A stretch of 64,000 nucleotides of DNA, taken from NCBI RefSeq assembly GCF_030811455.1, contig NZ_JAUSQU010000001.1:9548001-9612000 (forward strand), given 5' to 3'. Source of the stretch: Streptosporangium lutulentum. GTDB lineage: Bacteria; Actinomycetota; Actinomycetes; Streptosporangiales; Streptosporangiaceae. Below the pieces are notes generated by a model that saw nothing but the letters and a program-made list of their open reading frames with translations, was not told where the DNA came from and made no database searches. The number at the start of each line of letters is the position of its first letter. Position 1 is the first letter of the stretch. Positions 1-8,454 of this stretch are shown here, in pieces. The position numbers and the translations under genes are program-made.

Positions 1-352
1 CGCCGAGCCATCGGTCGAACCATGCGCGGGTACGCCGAAGTAGATCGATCCGGTGATTGCGTTCCCTGAACGAGTGTCCTTCTCGCGGGTAGACGACGAA
101 CTCGTGCTCGACGCCGAAGTGACGCAGCGCGCGGTGGAAGAACGTCGCCTGGCCGAGCGGCACGTTCGTGTCGTCCTCACCGTGCAGGATCAGCACCGGC
201 GTGCGGATCTTCGAGGCGAACGAGATCGGGCTGAGCCGATCGTGGCGGTGGGGGCCGGGCACCTCCCAACCGGCGCTGCCGCCGAGCCCCACCTCCCAGG
301 AGGACGGGCCACCCGCGGACGTCCGGATCTTGATGGGCCGCAAGCCCGGCAT
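1..352 (-). pseudogene. S9-family serine peptidase, C-terminal fragment (runs off window start)
   Basis: Read leftward, this frame encodes the end of a prolyl-oligopeptidase-type alpha/beta-hydrolase domain. The segment LILHGEDDTNVPL carries the catalytic aspartate region, and VVYPREGHSFRER carries the catalytic histidine. The chain ends in ARAWFDRWLG at the window edge. Homology is clear only from about position 310 downward (WEVGLGGSAGWE onward). The nucleophile-serine part (GxSxGG) that should precede it is missing. The only in-frame ATG (352) opens on sequence that does not look like this family. I therefore read it as a 5'-truncated remnant, although a rearranged but translated gene cannot be excluded. 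The stop codon lies outside the window. Positions 353-624 hold no gene that I can support. Confidence 0.72.
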
Positions 353-624
353 CGACAATGGGCTGTTCCAGGCAGATCTCGACGACCTCGCCCGCGACCA
401 GGTGAAGCGGCTCGTTCCGCCGATCTGAAACCCGCTGAAGGCCGTGTTTCGAGCTTGCCGTACGCGAAACCGCTGCCGGTTCGTCGCGCGGTGGCCGGAG
501 CGGGCACCCGGCCACCGCCCGCGGGGGTGAGGTCTGAGAAGGATCAGTCCGCGAAGGCTGAAGGCGGCAAACCAGCGGTGAAATCCGGCAGTTCGTGCAT
601 GGCGGATCCGGTGCGAGGAGTTAT

Positions 625-690
625 ATGCTGATCACGATGAATACCTACTCCAGCAGATTGGGGGCCCCGTTCACGCAAGGTGAGTGCTGA
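625..690 (+). CDS. 21-residue ORF coupled to the next gene (possible leader or micropeptide)
   Basis: ATG at 625 has a strong Shine-Dalgarno (GCGAGGAG) with 4-5 nt spacing. The frame runs for 21 codons and its TGA (688-690) overlaps the ATG of the next gene (TGATG). The peptide begins MLITMNTYSS and ends in cysteine; it has no recognisable domain or signal peptide. The strong ribosome site and the overlap suggest translational coupling, so that the next gene is read by ribosomes finishing this one. It may be only a translation-control leader. Whether the peptide itself has a function is unknown. Confidence 0.5.
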   Translation: MLITMNTYSSRLGAPFTQGEC

Positions 691-2075
691 TGCGCTCCTG
701 GACTGTGAACGAGGATTCCCGTCTTTCCCTCTGGCTGCGCGTGCGCAAGTTCGCCGTGCCGCCGTCCATGATCGAGTCTGCGACCGCCCGCCGCACCGCC
801 GGAGACTGGGCAGGAGCGTGTGCCGCGGCACACGTCGACATCGATCTGAATCTGCGATCCGCTGCTCACTCCCACGGTCAAGAGCTCACGGCCCGCATCC
901 GGGCCGATCTCCGTAATCTGGCTCCTGACCTGCTGCGCTGGCACATGCCGAGGATCGCACCGAACGGCCTGCTGCGCCCGGGCCTGACCGTCTCCCTGGC
1001 CCGATACCACCCGGCGTCGCATGGAGGCGGCAGCGCGGTGCACCTTGTGGCCCGGACTCCGCCGGCTTGGGCGGATGCAGGTCAGCGGATCAGCCTGGCT
1101 CTGTGGGCCGGGTCCCGGTCCGGGGCCGGTCCGCATCCGCATCCCCGTCCTCACCGGCGCTTCCGCCTCGACCTGCACCGTCACCTGTGGGACGTCCGCA
1201 GGGTCGACGAGCTGCGGGTCCGCTCCGGGGCGGACCGGCCACCCGCCGATGACCGTCCCGCTCCGACCCCGGATGTGCCGCTGGAGAGCGGCTGCGCCGT
1301 GGACCGGTGGGCGGACGAGGCGTGGATACTGCTCCGCGAGGAAGGGCGGGCCGGTGGTGCGGTCGCCGTCCGACTCGGGGGGCGGCGTCAACTGGTGCTG
1401 GAGCCGGCAGCGGACGAGGCCACCTCCGGACTTCCTGCGCTGCGGACGACGGCGGCCCCTCGCGGGGGTGGCGGGTCCGCGCTGCCGGTGCTGCCCGACG
1501 CGGCGACGTGGGTGCTACCCGACCTGGCGTTGCTTCGCACCGGGCTGATCGAGGCCGACCGGCTGCACCCGCTCGTCGCGTCGGCGCTTGTGCCGGGCCG
1601 TCTCCCGGCCGGCGTCCCGCGGATCCCTGAAGGCGGAGCCCGCCAACGCGTGGTCGAGTGCCGTGGCGCCCAGCACCGGATCGGTCTCGTGAATGATGTG
1701 CTCGTCCCGCTGGACCACGACCCGGCCGAGATCCGCCGCGAGAAGTTGCTGGCCGCGCTGACCGGCACGCCGCTGCCCTGCCTGCGGGTGATCGACGAGG
1801 CACACCGAGACCCGGAGTGCCTCGTCGACGTCCGCGCTCACCTGGACCACGGCGACGCCGCCGGTGCTCTGGTCGCCGTTGAAGATCTCCTCGGCCCCGG
1901 GGCGTCGCTGCCCAGGGGCGCCCTACGGGACGAACTGGAGATGGCGGCGCTGCGGCGAATCGCCCATGGGCTGTTCCGGGCCGGACTGACCGGGCTCGGA
2001 CAGGGCCCGGCTACCCGGTCTGACCGCCGTCCGAGCGAGAATCGCGCGCATCCGCGCCACGTGATGTCCCGCTGA
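690..2075 (+). CDS. Uncharacterised protein, first large gene of the MoxR/vWA operon
   Basis: This 461-residue soluble protein has no membrane segment or signal peptide, and I do not recognise a domain. I chose ATG 690 over GTG 684 because it overlaps the stop of the upstream 21-codon ORF. The N-terminal third is basic (RSWTVNEDSR, KFAVPPS), and the middle is low-complexity and rich in Pro/Arg/Asp. The C-terminal 150 residues look most conserved in character (VLVPLDHDPAEI, LPCLRVIDEAH, GALRDELEMAALRRIAHGLF). It lies 85 bp upstream of the AAA+ gene on the same strand. By position it is the likely partner or substrate adaptor of the ATPase-vWA pair. It could play the part filled by third components in other MoxR-vWA ternary systems, but this is inferred from order alone. 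Confidence 0.75.
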   Translation: MRSWTVNEDSRLSLWLRVRKFAVPPSMIESATARRTAGDWAGACAAAHVDIDLNLRSAAHSHGQELTARIRADLRNLAPDLLRWHMPRIAPNGLLRPGLTVSLARYHPASHGGGSAVHLVARTPPAWADAGQRISLALWAGSRSGAGPHPHPRPHRRFRLDLHRHLWDVRRVDELRVRSGADRPPADDRPAPTPDVPLESGCAVDRWADEAWILLREEGRAGGAVAVRLGGRRQLVLEPAADEATSGLPALRTTAAPRGGGGSALPVLPDAATWVLPDLALLRTGLIEADRLHPLVASALVPGRLPAGVPRIPEGGARQRVVECRGAQHRIGLVNDVLVPLDHDPAEIRREKLLAALTGTPLPCLRVIDEAHRDPECLVDVRAHLDHGDAAGALVAVEDLLGPGASLPRGALRDELEMAALRRIAHGLFRAGLTGLGQGPATRSDRRPSENRAHPRHVMSR

Positions 2076-2160
2076 TTTTCGGGCCTCATCCTCCTTGCCC
2101 TGCCTCATCGCGTTCCTGTCCCGGCCTGACCCGGCTCAACCAAACCTCAGAGGTGATCCA

Positions 2161-3432
2161 ATGCCCGCATCCGTCCTGCCCGCATCTTCGTCCGCCTCCA
2201 CCGCCACACCCTCCGGCCCGGCTCACTCCTCCCGGCTGGACGTCGCCGCCGACCTGCTCGCCCTGCTCCACGACACGGCCACGGAGCCACGCATCGATAC
2301 GCAGTTGGAAGCGCTGACCCTGGCCGTGGCAGCAGACCTGCCGGTGCTGCTGTGGGGAGAGCCGGGGATCGGCAAGACCGCGGCCCTGGAGCAGCTCGCC
2401 GTAGCCCTTGACCTGCCGCTGACCACGGTGATCGCCAGCGTGCACGAACCGTCCGACTTCTCCGGCCTGCCCGTGGTCGGTGACGACCCCGCGGTGCAAG
2501 GCGTCCCGATGGCCCCGCCTGACTGGGCCGTACGCCTGGCTCGGGCGGGCCGAGGGCTGCTCTTCCTGGACGAGCTGTCCACGGCGCCGCCGGCCGTCCA
2601 GGCCGCTCTGCTCCGCCTCGTGCTGGAGCGGCGGGTCGGCGCCCTGCGACTACCCCCCGGAGTCCGGATCGTGGCGGCCGCCAATCCACGGTCCTCCGCG
2701 GCCGACGGCTGGGAGCTGAGCGCGCCCCTGGCCAACCGGTTCGTTCATCTGCAGTGGGTTCATGACCACGAGGTCGTGGTGCGGGGCCTCGGCGGGACCT
2801 GGCCGCGGGCGTCGCTGCCGCGGCTCGACCCGGATCGGTTGTCAGAGGCCGTGACGTTCGCCCGACGTGCGGTGTGCGGGCTCCTCGCCGCCCGCCCGGC
2901 CCTTGTGCATCGGCTGCCAGGCAACGACGTCCGCCGGGGCGGCCCATGGCCCTCACCCCGCAGCTGGGAGATGACACTGCGTCTGATCGCCTTCGCCACC
3001 GCGGCGAACACGTCCCGGGAGGTGCTGTCCATGCTGGTCCGGGGCACGGTGGGGGACGGTCCGGGGCTGGAACTGCTGGCCGGCCTGGACCGGATGGACC
3101 TCCCCGATCCGGAGGCGCTGCTGGCCGACCCGGCGGCGGCCGACCTGCCGGAGCGGGGCGACCTGCGCCAAGCCGTGCTCGACGGCGTGGTGGAGGCGGT
3201 CCGGAAGCGGCCGGAGAAGTCCCGTTGGGACGCGGCGTGGGCACTGCTGGTCCGGGCGTTGGAGACCGGAGCCCCGGACCTGGTGGCCGTACCCGCGACC
3301 ACACTCGCCGCGCTGCGCCGCGCGGAGTGGGATGTTCCGGCGTCGATCGAGAAGCTCGCCGGGGTGGTGGCCCTGGGCAGGCAGGCGGACAAGGCCGCGG
3401 CGCGGGTCGCCGCCGGGGGGTCGAGCCGGTGA
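2161..3432 (+). CDS. MoxR-type AAA+ ATPase
   Basis: Predicted 423-residue ATPase of the MoxR/dynein-related AAA+ group, which remodel partner proteins together with a vWA-domain cofactor. The Walker A motif GEPGIGKT lies at residues 66-73. The Walker B motif is LLFLDELS, and sensor 1 is the VAAANP segment. An arginine-rich lid follows. ATG 2161 was chosen because AGAGGTGATCC precedes it at good spacing and the first conserved residues follow about 25 codons later. The first 25 residues are a Ser/Ala-rich tail. Its TGA overlaps the GTG of the following vWA gene (GTGA), which indicates co-translation. MoxR-vWA pairs serve as metal-insertion or assembly chaperones, and related pairs occur in conflict systems; the substrate here is unknown. 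Confidence 0.9.
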   Translation: MPASVLPASSSASTATPSGPAHSSRLDVAADLLALLHDTATEPRIDTQLEALTLAVAADLPVLLWGEPGIGKTAALEQLAVALDLPLTTVIASVHEPSDFSGLPVVGDDPAVQGVPMAPPDWAVRLARAGRGLLFLDELSTAPPAVQAALLRLVLERRVGALRLPPGVRIVAAANPRSSAADGWELSAPLANRFVHLQWVHDHEVVVRGLGGTWPRASLPRLDPDRLSEAVTFARRAVCGLLAARPALVHRLPGNDVRRGGPWPSPRSWEMTLRLIAFATAANTSREVLSMLVRGTVGDGPGLELLAGLDRMDLPDPEALLADPAAADLPERGDLRQAVLDGVVEAVRKRPEKSRWDAAWALLVRALETGAPDLVAVPATTLAALRRAEWDVPASIEKLAGVVALGRQADKAAARVAAGGSSR

Positions 3433-4670
3433 CGCCCGGTGCGGCGGGGACCCTGGACCTCGAGAAGCTCTTCACCGCCCGGCTGCTCGCCGCACGGGCT
3501 CGGCCCTACCTGGCGACGGCGCTGTTCGCGCTGCACACGGTGGAGTCGCGACTCGTGCCGACGATGGCCGTGGACCGGAACTGGCGATGCTACGTTTCGC
3601 CGGCGTTCGTCGATCGGACCCCCGTGGAGGAGCTGGCAGGGGTGTGGGTGCACGAGGTCTCCCACCTGCTGCGCGACCATCACGGGCGTAGCGACCGGGT
3701 CGCCGTGGAGCGGGGACTGACCGGGCCGGGAGACCGGCTGCGGATGAACATCGCCGCGGACTGCGAAATCAACGACGACGTGTTCGGGGACGGGCTGGCC
3801 CGGCCCGAGGGCGCCGTCGAACCGGGGATCCTCGGGTTGCCCGAGGGGGAACTCATGGAGGACTACCTGCGCCAGTTCCGGCTTGGGCCGTACACGCAAA
3901 GTCTGGTCTGGCTGGACTGCGGCAGTGGCGCCGACGGGCTGGAACGGGAGTGGGACCTCGGACCGGACGGTGCGAACGGGCTCAGCCCACAGGAACGAGA
4001 CGCGGTTCGGTTCCGGGTGGCGGAAGGCATCACCGCCCGCCCGGGGAACGTCCCGCATGGGTGGCGGCGGTGGGTGGAGGAGGCGTTTCACCCGCCACAG
4101 CCGTGGCGGGAACTGCTCGGCGCGGCGGTCCGCTCGGCGGCCTCCGGTCCGGGCGCGGGTGAGGACTACATCTACGGCCGGCCGTCACGGCGATCCGCAG
4201 GCCTCCCCGGCGTCGTCCTGCCGAGCCTGCGGCGCAGGCCGCCTCGGGTCTCCGTGGTCATAGACACCTCCGGGTCGGTCAGCGACGCCGAACTGGGTAG
4301 CGCGCTTCTCGAGGTCGCCGCGATCGTCCGCGTCCTGGGCGGTCGGCGCGACCTGGTCAGCGTGCTGTCGTGCGATGTGGCGGCCCGGGTCGTGCACCCG
4401 CTGTGCCGCGCCGAGGGAATCCCTCTGGTGGGCGGCGGTGGGACGGATCTCCGTACGGGCTTCGCCACGGCGCTGCGAGCAAGGCCGCGGCCAGACGTCA
4501 TCGTGATGCTGACCGACGGTCAAACCCCCTGGCCGTCCGCGCGGCCACCGTGCCGGACGGTGGTGGGGCTGTTCCCTCGGGGGAGGGGACCCCGAACGTG
4601 GGACGAGGACGATCCCGATTACGTGCCGGACGCACCGCCCGAATGGGCACGGGTGGTCGTCATCGGCTAG
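3429..4670 (+). CDS. vWA-domain protein with N-terminal HExxH putative metallopeptidase domain
   Basis: This 413-residue protein starts at GTG 3429, overlapping the AAA+ gene by four bases. The N-terminal half has HEVSHLLRDHH at about residues 75-85. That is an HExxH zinc-peptidase signature with a further histidine nearby, as in the DUF2201-like putative metallopeptidases. The C-terminal half is a von Willebrand A fold. Its MIDAS motif DTSGS sits in SVVIDTSGSVSD, a conserved threonine in GGGGTDLRTG, and the third metal-binding aspartate in MLTDGQ. The overlap argues for a fixed stoichiometry with the ATPase, which would dock on the vWA domain. Proteolytic activity is inferred from the motif only. 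There is no signal peptide, so it is cytoplasmic. Confidence 0.87.
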   Translation: MTPGAAGTLDLEKLFTARLLAARARPYLATALFALHTVESRLVPTMAVDRNWRCYVSPAFVDRTPVEELAGVWVHEVSHLLRDHHGRSDRVAVERGLTGPGDRLRMNIAADCEINDDVFGDGLARPEGAVEPGILGLPEGELMEDYLRQFRLGPYTQSLVWLDCGSGADGLEREWDLGPDGANGLSPQERDAVRFRVAEGITARPGNVPHGWRRWVEEAFHPPQPWRELLGAAVRSAASGPGAGEDYIYGRPSRRSAGLPGVVLPSLRRRPPRVSVVIDTSGSVSDAELGSALLEVAAIVRVLGGRRDLVSVLSCDVAARVVHPLCRAEGIPLVGGGGTDLRTGFATALRARPRPDVIVMLTDGQTPWPSARPPCRTVVGLFPRGRGPRTWDEDDPDYVPDAPPEWARVVVIG

Positions 4671-4719
4671 CCGTTCCGGCCGGCCCCGTTCCGGCCGGCT
4701 GAAGAACGGCCGCTCTCCG
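4671..4719. repeat. 15-bp tandem duplication and dyad after the vWA gene
   Basis: CCGTTCCGGCCGGC occurs twice in tandem, directly after the stop codon of the vWA gene. GCCGTTC at the start pairs with GAACGGC about 30 bases later, so the transcript could fold into a hairpin that ends the operon. No U-run follows. Confidence 0.55.
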
Positions 4720-4861
4720 GCGGGGCGGGATTCGTGCGATCGTCCGGACCGACGTGGCCGTCTCCGGGGCGGCGTCGTGCTCATCCGCCGGGAACCGGAG
4801 AAGCTCGGCGACGCCCGCCGACCGGGTTGCGGCTTTCGTTGATCATGTGAAGGATGCGGGG

Positions 4862-6139
4862 ATGATCTCCCCCGGCCTGCGACGGCACCGCTTCCTGCTG
4901 TTTCTGACCGGAGGCGTGAGCCGGCAGGCCGGCATGCACGTCCAGGGCGCTGTGGTTCTACTGTCCGCTGTCACCTTGCTGGAGATGAGCTTCAACCAGA
5001 TCGGCCTGGCGCAGATGGCCGGGACCATACTGGCATTGTCGCTGGCACTGCCACTGGGCGTGTTGATCGACCGGGCGCGGCGCAGGTCGGTGCTGGTGGC
5101 GACGGGTCTGCTGAGCGCCGGGCTGCTCGGCTCCGTCGCGCTCGCCGCCTGGCTGCAGGTGATCACCCTGCCGCACTTCGTGGTGATGGTGGTGGCTCTG
5201 ACCGTCCTGCAGGCCGCAGGGGTGGGGGCACAGGAGGCATACCTGCCGGACGTCGTCGGACGGGACCGGCTGGTTCTGATGAACGCCGCGCTGGTCGGCG
5301 TGGCGTCGATCGGTTCTCTCGTCGTTCGGCTGCTGCTCGGCCGCTTTTCCGAAGAGGTGGTGTCGGTCGTCCTGTCCGTCGCGGCCGTGGCGTTCGCCGC
5401 CTCGGCGCTGTTGTTTCGCGGCATCGACGCACCCGAGGAGCCACCGGGACCACGGACGAGATGGTGGCGGGAGGCGGCCGAGGGGGTGCGCTTCACCCTG
5501 ACCCACCCGGTGCTCAGGGCGATCACCGTGTATCTGACGGCATCGGTGCTGCTGGAGCCGATGATCGATGAGGCGACCGGAGTTCCGCTCCGTGAGGACG
5601 GATCCTACGACGGCCTCATCGAGCTGGTACAAACGGTGATCTACACGGCGCCCGTGGCCGGGGTGCTGGCGGCCGCACTGCTGTACCGGCGGCTCGGTAC
5701 CTTCCGGTTGGCGTGGCTGGCCATCCTGGTGACCCAGCCGTTCACGCTCCTGCTCGCCCTGACCGACACGGCCTGGGGCCTGATCTGGTACCTGCTCGGC
5801 TCGTTCGTCCCCTGGGCCGGATGGGCGGCCACCGCGCTCGCCCTGCTCAGCCACCGCCAGGTGATCACGCCCGGCCGGTTGCTGGGCCGTACCGGCGGCA
5901 CGCTGGCCCTGTTCGCCGGACTGGCGGGAGCCGCCGGAGGGGTTCTGGAACAGCTCCCCGCTTTCCTGACCGACCTCGGGCTCTTCGCCGAGGCCGGTTC
6001 CCTGGCCGTGCTGCCGGTCCTCGTGCTGGGCACGGCCGGTCTGCTCGCCGCGGCCGTACCGCTGCTGAGGGTCCGTCACCTCACCGAGCCCTCACATTCC
6101 CTGGCAGTAGCGCCGACGTCCGTTCCACGCGAGGACTGA
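4862..6139 (+). CDS. MFS transporter
   Basis: Predicted 425-residue integral membrane protein with about 12 hydrophobic segments and the major-facilitator loop motif after TM2 (GVLIDRARRRS). It resembles enterobactin/macrolide-exporter-type MFS proteins of actinomycetes. Substrate and direction are not evident; drug or siderophore efflux is a guess. I placed the start at ATG 4862 (MISPGLRRHRF), preceded by GAAGGATG. The frame stays open upstream, but that part reads as non-membrane, arginine/serine-rich sequence. A GTG at 4847 is the alternative. About 190 bp separate it from the vWA gene, so it may have its own promoter. Confidence 0.85.
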   Translation: MISPGLRRHRFLLFLTGGVSRQAGMHVQGAVVLLSAVTLLEMSFNQIGLAQMAGTILALSLALPLGVLIDRARRRSVLVATGLLSAGLLGSVALAAWLQVITLPHFVVMVVALTVLQAAGVGAQEAYLPDVVGRDRLVLMNAALVGVASIGSLVVRLLLGRFSEEVVSVVLSVAAVAFAASALLFRGIDAPEEPPGPRTRWWREAAEGVRFTLTHPVLRAITVYLTASVLLEPMIDEATGVPLREDGSYDGLIELVQTVIYTAPVAGVLAAALLYRRLGTFRLAWLAILVTQPFTLLLALTDTAWGLIWYLLGSFVPWAGWAATALALLSHRQVITPGRLLGRTGGTLALFAGLAGAAGGVLEQLPAFLTDLGLFAEAGSLAVLPVLVLGTAGLLAAAVPLLRVRHLTEPSHSLAVAPTSVPRED

Positions 6140-6227
6140 CCTCGATCGCCTGACTCCGTGGAACCGGCCACCCCCGGCGTCCGCCAAGATCGCATACCGA
6201 TTGCCCTGCTATAGGCTCGTTGGCACT

Positions 6228-8243
6228 ATGGAAACGCCCCGTGACCTCCCTTCCCCTCTCCGCGTCGCGTTCCAGACCGTCGGCCTGCCCTGGCCGGACA
6301 CCCGGCTCGGCCACTTCGACGGGGTGCTGGCCGAATTCGGTGAGCGCTCCGGGGCGCAGGATTTGCGCGACCACGTCGGCCTGCTGCGGAAGATCCAGGA
6401 CACGTTCTTCGAGCACCTGCGCGACCTCGCCGAAGAGCACGACGGCGACCCCATGTGCCTGATCCGGCACAAAGACCGGCCCTGCGTGACCGAGGTACGG
6501 GAGGAGTGGGCCGAGACCGCGGCGCGGATCCCCGAGTATCACGCGGCCACCGTGGCGTTCGCCCGGCAACTGCTCGGAGACCCGCCCGCGGTCCCCGGCT
6601 ACCTGGCCGGCGTGCTGCCCGCCTGGGTGGAGGCGCGCCCCGAGCACGGTATCCGCGACGAGCCCACCGCCGGCCGCGCGCCCGCCGCGGATGCCCTGCT
6701 GCGCTGGAGGGAGGACCCCTACGGGCCGCGGATCTGCGTCGTCGCCGGCTCGCCCGCCTCGGGCAAGACCCGGCTGCTGGCCTGGTTCAGCGGCTCAAGC
6801 GTCTGGGGCTGGTCGGGCTACGGCCGCTCCGAGGCGGCCGTCTGGCTGCGGGGGATGGACGTCGAGGAGGCCGTGGGCGAGGTGGCCGAACAACTCAAGC
6901 TCGGCGGCGGCGACCTGGCCGCCCTCGACCGGCCCGTGCTCATCACGCTGGCCGACCTCCACACAAGTGCCGACCCCGGACGTATGCTCGCCGAGCTCGT
7001 CCTTCCCCTGGCCGCCGACCCGCACGTCCGGCTGCTCGTGGAGCGCCGTCACCCCACAGCCGTGGCCGACCTCGACGTGCCGGTGTTCGTCCTGGACCTG
7101 GACGATCCGCGTGCCACCGACCGCGACGCCTTCACCGCCTGGTACGCCGCCGAGCGGGTGGAGCGGTCCCCGTTCACCGCCGGCCAGGTCTACCCCTCGC
7201 CGGGTGTCGCCGCCCTCGCCGCCCGAGCGGAGGGCGCGGATCCGGGCCCGGATTCGCCGATGGACGTGCGGGTGGCGCGTGCCTGGCTGGACGGCCTGTC
7301 GCCGGACGCCCGCGCCGCCGCCGGCACGCTCGCCCTCACCTTCGCCCCGATCGGCCCGTACACCTGGCGGTTGCTGCACTGCGGCCGGCTCCGCGACGAC
7401 CCGGAGGCCGCCGCCCGCGGTGTCGCGGAGGCCGCGGCCCGGCTGCCCCTGGCCGAGCCCGGCCTGCCCGCGTACGCCATCGGCCTGCCCTCCCTGGCCG
7501 AGGCCGTCGCCCTTCCCGCGGCGGCGCACGGCGAGCTGGCCGCCGTCATGCGCGGCTGGCCGGTCGCGGCCGAACTGTCCCCGCCCGGGTACGTCATCCG
7601 CCACCTGGCCCGCCACGAGCGCCTGGCCGGCGGCCATGAGGCGATCACCCCGCTCCCGCTCCGCCGCCCTCGGACCAGGGTCACGCGCGAGCTGCTGGAA
7701 GGCCTGTACGGTCCCGCCGGCGTCGTCCGGCCGCACGACGACGAGCTCCACCCCGCGCTCACGCACGGCCCCACCCGCCGTTTCCTGACCGAGGTGGGCC
7801 TGCCCGTGGACGGCGTGCACGTGGACGACTGGACCGGCGAGGACCGCCGCTTCGTCGTGTCCCTGGCCGAGTCGTCCGACGCCGTGGACGAGCTGCGTGC
7901 CTGCGAGGGTCTGCCCGGCCACCTCGACGCGCTGTTCAGGCTCGACTGGCTGCAGACCTGGCACCTTTTCCTCGACGGCCGGACCGGTCTGGTCTACGAG
8001 GTGGACGAAGGGCTGGAGACCGCCCGCGTCGCCCACCGCGGCGTCGAGTCGTACGCCTACTTCACGTACGTGATCCACCGGGAGCGCAGGCTGTGGTGCG
8101 ACGACCAGGACGCGCACAGCGACGCGTCCTACTGGTGCGCCGAGGACCTCATCGTGGAGTTGCACACGTACGAGCCGGAGGCCATGGCGGGCCACGACGC
8201 CCTCTGGCCCACGACCCTGGAGGACTACACGCTCCTCACCTAG
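6228..8243 (+). CDS. P-loop NTPase, unrecognised family
   Basis: Predicted 671-residue soluble protein. A Walker A motif (GSPASGKT) lies at about residues 174-181, and a Walker-B-like strand (VLITLADLHTS) some 60 residues later. The first 165 residues are helical with no motif I can name (LRVAFQTVGLPW, FDGVLAEFGERSG). The C-terminal 300 residues are also unrecognised and end in an acidic, Trp/Tyr-rich stretch. ATG 6228 is preferred over TTG 6201 because a TATAGG -10-like hexamer sits at 6210-6215, inside the longer version. The mRNA would then have a leader of only a few bases. The layout (effector-like N-terminus, STAND-like NTPase, sensor-like C-terminus) suggests a signal-transduction or conflict ATPase, but that is inference. 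Confidence 0.72.
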   Translation: METPRDLPSPLRVAFQTVGLPWPDTRLGHFDGVLAEFGERSGAQDLRDHVGLLRKIQDTFFEHLRDLAEEHDGDPMCLIRHKDRPCVTEVREEWAETAARIPEYHAATVAFARQLLGDPPAVPGYLAGVLPAWVEARPEHGIRDEPTAGRAPAADALLRWREDPYGPRICVVAGSPASGKTRLLAWFSGSSVWGWSGYGRSEAAVWLRGMDVEEAVGEVAEQLKLGGGDLAALDRPVLITLADLHTSADPGRMLAELVLPLAADPHVRLLVERRHPTAVADLDVPVFVLDLDDPRATDRDAFTAWYAAERVERSPFTAGQVYPSPGVAALAARAEGADPGPDSPMDVRVARAWLDGLSPDARAAAGTLALTFAPIGPYTWRLLHCGRLRDDPEAAARGVAEAAARLPLAEPGLPAYAIGLPSLAEAVALPAAAHGELAAVMRGWPVAAELSPPGYVIRHLARHERLAGGHEAITPLPLRRPRTRVTRELLEGLYGPAGVVRPHDDELHPALTHGPTRRFLTEVGLPVDGVHVDDWTGEDRRFVVSLAESSDAVDELRACEGLPGHLDALFRLDWLQTWHLFLDGRTGLVYEVDEGLETARVAHRGVESYAYFTYVIHRERRLWCDDQDAHSDASYWCAEDLIVELHTYEPEAMAGHDALWPTTLEDYTLLT

Positions 8244-8369
8244 ACAGGTCGCCGGCCCCGAGGCGGATCATCGTCCGCGGCGAGGTCACGCGGCGGACGA
8301 ACCCGGCACGGCACTCCGGCCACGGGGTCCGGCGGTCGACCAGGGTGATCGGTCTGCCTGAGAAGCGGA

Positions 8370-8393
8370 GGGTCAGGGGTTCGGCCCTGACCC
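8370..8393. terminator. Bidirectional hairpin between convergent genes
   Basis: GGGTCAGGG and CCCTGACCC form a perfect 9-bp stem around a GTTCGG loop, between the stops of the NTPase gene (rightward) and the lamin-tail gene (leftward). Position and symmetry suit a factor-independent terminator for both, although the U-tract is weak, as is common in actinomycetes. Confidence 0.6.
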
Positions 8394-8454
8394 TGACCGC
8401 CGTCATCGACCGGCGGGAACGCCCCGAAGCGATCAGGGCGAATCCGAGGTACGG

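Noticed and set aside
330..430. Short plus-strand frame ending near 428, possible mobile-element scrap
   Set aside because: The sequence (GRKPGIDNGLFQADLDD) did not match a family I could name; both strands are open, so no claim is made.
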